Assembly: GCA_024291935.2 (NCBI GenBank) | Contig: CM044317.1 | Location: forward strand, 20,606,230-20,670,229 | Reading direction: 5' to 3' | DNA: 64,000 nucleotides | Source: Okapia johnstoni | Taxonomy: Eukaryota > Chordata > Mammalia > Artiodactyla > Giraffidae | Shown here: positions 60,928 through 64,000 of the stretch, piece by piece | Layout: every line of letters begins with the position of its first letter | Numbering within the stretch: the first letter of the stretch is position 1 | Notes under the pieces: generated by a model | Told to the model about the DNA's origin: nothing | What the model saw: the letters and a program-made list of their open reading frames with translations, nothing else | Databases searched by the model: none | Made by a program: the position numbers and the translations under genes

Positions 60928-61021
60928 CTGGTAAATGCTTGCCAGACTGGCGAGCTACGTGTCCTGGCACATCAAATCTGTACTTTTTCCAACAAAATGC
61001 GGTGGCTGCGGGGCTGCTCAT
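60928..61021 (-). CDS. UTRN: Utrophin alternative first coding exon (exon 1B, B-utrophin N-terminus)
   Basis: Read on the minus strand, an ATG at 61021-61019 opens 31 codons plus one base (MSSPAATAFCWKKYRF... ending SGKHLP) and ends at a strong donor, CAG|GTAAGT, with the intron starting at 60927. The final single G completes a GAT (Asp) codon with the AT that begins the 62-nt exon at 16079, so the joined frame stays open into the utrophin actin-binding domain. An in-frame TAG lies two codons upstream of the ATG, which fixes the start; -3 is G. From the literature as I recall it, a second utrophin promoter in the large intron 2 drives a unique first exon that splices to exon 3 and gives B-utrophin a distinct N-terminus of about 31 residues; length, phase and position agree. 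The transcription start and 5'UTR length cannot be seen. The residues themselves were not compared with another species. CpGs are denser here than in the surrounding intron. Confidence 0.88.
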
Positions 61022-61030
61022 CACCTACAT
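61022..61030 (-). promoter_or_regulatory. Start-stop uORF (ATG-TAG) just upstream of the exon 1B ATG
   Basis: The minus strand reads ATG TAG GTG ATG AGC. A minimal upstream start followed at once by a stop sits 3 nt before the main initiation codon and in the same frame. The upstream ATG context is weak (C at -3, T at +4); the main one is better (G at -3). It acts only if transcription starts further upstream. Confidence 0.6.
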
Positions 61031-61400
61031 TTGCTTAAGTGACGAGGAAAAAGATGCAGAGGAAGTGGATTTTAACAAAAGCAGCCTGCGAACTGCACAC
61101 TGGGATGTCCTGTTTCGGGGTGGCTTTTATTTTTCCCATGAGAGGATCTGACTAAAACCTAACCGAATCTCCTCTAAATACCAGACAGGATGTTACACTT
61201 CGCAGTTAGTGAAAATTCCTTAGGTCATTTTCTGTCACTGTTCTTTTAATTGTCACAACTGAAGGCCTTTGAATATTTCTGATCTACCACAAAGAGATTA
61301 TAACTTTGCTTCCTGTTTTTGACAGCGTCAGCTGATAAGGACACCTCCACCCACCTCCTTACCCACATGTATATAAATAGAGGCGTTTGCCCTGGGTATA
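61022..61400 (-). promoter_or_regulatory. UTRN: Putative utrophin promoter B / 5'UTR of exon 1B
   Basis: Sequence immediately upstream of the exon 1B ATG on the minus strand. Visible motifs: an ETS site AGAGGAAGTG (61058-61067), an AP-1-like TGACTAA (61149-61155), a second ETS core ACAGGAAG (61309-61316 on the minus strand), an E-box running into a GATA site, CAGCTGATAAG (61329-61339), CACCC boxes (61347-61355), and an AT-rich TATA-like CTATTTATATAC (61369-61380 on the minus strand). ETS, GATA, E-box and CACCC together are usual in endothelial and blood regulatory DNA. B-utrophin is reported mainly from vascular endothelium, and I recall Ets activation of promoter B. The border between promoter and 5'UTR cannot be placed. 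Confidence 0.6.
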
Positions 61401-61668
61401 CAACTGGGCTGAAGAGTTTGGTTATATATTAACTCTACTTGAAAGCATAAATTGAACTTGTTACTTCACTTCAATATGCATATACACCTTGGGAAAAATG
61501 GAACTCAAAAGAATTTCTTCTTAATTCCTTAGAGATTGCTATTATGGAAAAAAAATACATTCAACCACACAGAATCATAAGATCAGAGGTAACAGTTTTG
61601 ACTCATATTTTCCAACCTGTTCTATCTTGTATATTTGCCTCGCTTATTATCACTTAACACAGATGTCA

Positions 61669-61864
61669 GGTGGCTCAGTGGTAAAGAATCAATGCAGGAG
61701 TCACAGGTTCAATCCCTGGGTCGGGGAAGATCCCAGGGAGAAGAAAATGGCAACCCACTCTAGTATACTTGCCCAGAAAATTCCATAGACAGAGGAACCT
61801 GATGGGCTACAGTCCATGGGGTTGCAAAAGAGTTGGACACGACTTAGCAACACAACAACAACAT
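61669..61864 (+). repeat. Bov-tA SINE with 10-bp target duplication, upstream of promoter B
   Basis: GGTGGCTCAGTGGTAAAGAATC to ACACGACTTAGCAACACAACAACAAC. ACAGATGTCA occurs at 61659-61668 and 61865-61874. The middle of the head is shortened. Confidence 0.95.
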
Positions 61865-62149
61865 ACAGATGTCATCCACACACATACAACAGCAAGGAAA
61901 ATCATGACCCATATTGCCTCATGGGCTTTTTTATTCCTGTTTAACTCTTTTTTTTCTCTCCTGCTTAGAAACAGAAACTTTCGACTTATAAGCAAAGATT
62001 TTCATAACTTAGGTTCTCTTGTCAGGATACACACAGATTTAAATCAGAAGACATCTCTCTTCCTGCTACTGGCGGAGGTACAGTCAGTCCTTGCCCCACT
62101 CTCCTCCTCCTTATCTCTGTATTTTCTAGACTAGAAACCATATGACTGG

Positions 62150-62270
62150 CAAAACACCCTCTCCAAGCCTCAATATCCAAATCTGTAAGATGAGAGGAGA
62201 GACCTCACCTGTCTCGTGGGATTGTGGTGAGGAGAGAAAGAGTGAAAAGTACGATGCTATAGATTAGGTC
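62150..62270 (-). repeat. MIR SINE
   Basis: Reverse MIR: CCAAGCCTCAATATCCAAATCTGTAAGATGAGAGG and GGGATTGTGGTGAGGAGAG. Confidence 0.75.
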
Positions 62271-62287
62271 ACATGGCCAAAGCCTGA

Positions 62288-63080
62288 TTTTTTTTTTTTT
62301 GTAACAGCTTTATTGAGATATAATTCACATAGCATGCAATTAACACATTTAAAGTATATAATTCAGTGGTTATTAGTATATTCACAGAGTTGTGTATCCA
62401 TCACACAATCAATTTTAGAACATTTTCATCACCCCAAAAAGCACTCATTCTCCATCTTCTCTCTGCACTCCCCCAGTTCTAGTCAACCATGAAAATCTAA
62501 TTTCAATCACTATAGATTTACCTCTCCTGAGCATTTCACGTAAATGAAATCATAGAATATGTAGTCCTTTATGACTGACTTGTTTTACTTAGCATTACGT
62601 TTTCAAATTTTCATTCACACTATAGTATGTCAGCATAACATTTTGTTTTACAGTTGAATAATCTTCCTTGTATGACTATCCTACATTTTATTGATTCACT
62701 TATCAGTTGGCGGACATTTGGGTTGTGTTTACCTTTCAGCTAACATGAATAATGCTGCTATGAGCATTCATGTACAGATTTTTATATCAACATATGTTTT
62801 CATTTCTCTTGAGTATAAATACCCAGGAGTACCATTACTGGATCATATAATAGGAATTCTATGGTTAACCTTTGGAAGAACTGCCAGACAGCTTTCCAAA
62901 GTGGCTGCATCATCTTCCATTCCCTCACTAGCAGAATATGAAGGATAAAATTCTCTTCATCCTCACCAACACCTATTTTTATCTAGTTTTTATTTTATTT
63001 TTTTTATTATAGCCACCCTAATGGGTGTGAAGTAACATATCATCATGGCTTGATATACATTTCCCTGATGGTTGTCAAAG
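62288..63080 (-). mobile_element. Old L1 3' part
   Basis: A T-run at 62289-62300, then CAGCTTTATTGAGATATAATTCACATA, TTTTACTTAGCATTACG, ATAAATACCCAGGAGTACC, AGCCACCCTAATGGGTGTGAAG and TACATTTCCCTGATGG. Confidence 0.92.
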
Positions 63081-63500
63081 CCCAAATACAAAAATGTATT
63101 TCAACATTTTAATCTGGTGTAACATACCAGCTAAATACTGCTGGTGTTCAGATTACATCTCCAAGCAAGAGGCTGCTAAAGCAGTTGGCTTTTCTTCCCC
63201 TACCCAAGGGCTGCTTATGAAAACTTACAAGAAAATTAAATTCTAAATCAGTTGTTTCCACACGTCTTTCTGTATTTGTCTTCTTCCTAAATAGAAACAA
63301 TCTCAATTAAAGCAGCCTTTTATAAGTAAATAACCATAATTATTTATAGGAAGAAATTTTAGACAAGATTTGATTTAAGATTAAGGTTATTACAAAATTT
63401 TAAGGAAGCCAAGAGGAACAAGTCAGGATTCTAGACACTACTGATGTTTTTCCCTTTTCTCTAAAAAATGTGATATTGAGAGAAGGATAGTAATTATTCT

Positions 63501-63650
63501 AATTCAAAGGGCTTATCCAATAAAATTCAAAGAGATTATCTAATCTAAAATTCAAAAAATATAATCCTATCTAACCTGAGGGATTATCATATTTCCTAAT
63601 TTGAAGTGTTTCTCTAATCTAACTCAATCTCATTCAAAGAGATTATCATT
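63501..63650. repeat. Degenerate minisatellite, unit of about 23-26 bp
   Basis: Units begin AATTCAAAGGGCTTATCC (63501), AATTCAAAGAGATTATC (63524), AATTCAAAAAATATAATC (63549), then CCTGAGGGATTATC, TTTGAAGTGTTTCTC and CATTCAAAGAGATTATC. Several units end in an ATCTAA- or CCTAA-like stretch. Confidence 0.75.
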
Positions 63651-64000
63651 TTTTTCAGATCTCTGATGTTTGAAAAAATTCATGTACAATGTTCTATTTT
63701 AAATTATTTTTAATGCCTTAAAAAATTAAAAAGAATAAAGTCTACATAAAACACAACAAGGAAAATACTTTCAAAGGCTACAAACTTTAAAAAAAAAAAC
63801 AACTTTTCCCCCTGTTTTTCAATATAAGGCCTCAGGCCCCACAAGATGTATTAATAATATGATTCATTCATCTCCTAAGAAATTTTCCATGTCCCAAGGC
63901 TGCACTATGTAATCCATTGTTTTCGTTATTTCTTGGCATACAGCTGACTATGAAACTGACCGCTGAACTTTCCTATGTCAAACAGAACTTTCCATTGTGG

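Larger units (their letters stand above)
61401..64000 (-). other. UTRN: Upstream of promoter B: presumed UTRN intron 2 sequence of the A transcript
   Basis: Lies between promoter B and the A-type first exons, which were not seen here. It carries one recent SINE, a MIR, an old L1 and a degenerate minisatellite. No exon was recognised; 63085-63480 and 63660-64000 hold nothing I can name apart from AT-rich sequence. Confidence 0.6.

Noticed and set aside
60939..61151. Plus-strand 70-codon frame over exon 1B
   Set aside because: It is the antisense shadow of the utrophin first exon and promoter.
60928..61200. CpG island at exon 1B
   Set aside because: CpGs are denser than in the rest of the window (about seven in 200 bases) but too few and the GC content too low for an island.
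61401..64000. A-utrophin first coding exon (MAKYGEHEAS...)
   Set aside because: No matching sequence seen; expected further upstream, beyond the right edge.

Overview
This window is ruminant (bovid-type) nuclear DNA. The diagnosis rests on dozens of Bov-tA/Bov-A2 SINEs, several 3' pieces of the BovB (RTE) LINE, bovine-type L1 3' ends and CHR SINEs, over an older mammalian layer of L2, MIR, L1M, MaLR LTR and hAT fossils. Cow, sheep, goat or a close relative cannot be told apart by eye.

The host gene is utrophin (UTRN), on the minus strand, so transcription runs from high to low coordinates. Two coding exons are supported. The first is a 62-nt exon at 16018-16079 encoding the start of the N-terminal actin-binding domain ([16 protein letters not shown]). 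In residues and length it matches the exon numbered 3 in full-length utrophin. The second is an alternative first exon at 60928-61021. It has an ATG, 31 codons and a GTAAGT donor, and its phase joins the 62-nt exon exactly. I identify it as exon 1B of B-utrophin. The sequence just upstream (61022-61400) carries ETS, AP-1-like, E-box/GATA and CACCC motifs and is taken as promoter B. The next coding exon and the A-type first coding exon were not seen and should lie outside the window.

Layout: 1-16017 is intron downstream of exon 3. 16080-60927 is the 44.8-kb intron between exon 1B and exon 3. 61022-64000 is promoter B and the remaining sequence towards the A-type exons. The introns hold interspersed repeats, (CA)n arrays and unassigned AT-rich DNA. 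The longest interval without a ruminant SINE, BovB or recent L1 is 56869-61658, which contains exon 1B.

No other convincing gene was found. Nearly all longer open frames are reads through SINE, BovB, L1 or (CA)n sequence. The points most worth checking are exon 1B, a start-stop uORF 3 nt upstream of its ATG, the motif cluster in promoter B, the retroelement-poor island, and several layered repeat insertions.
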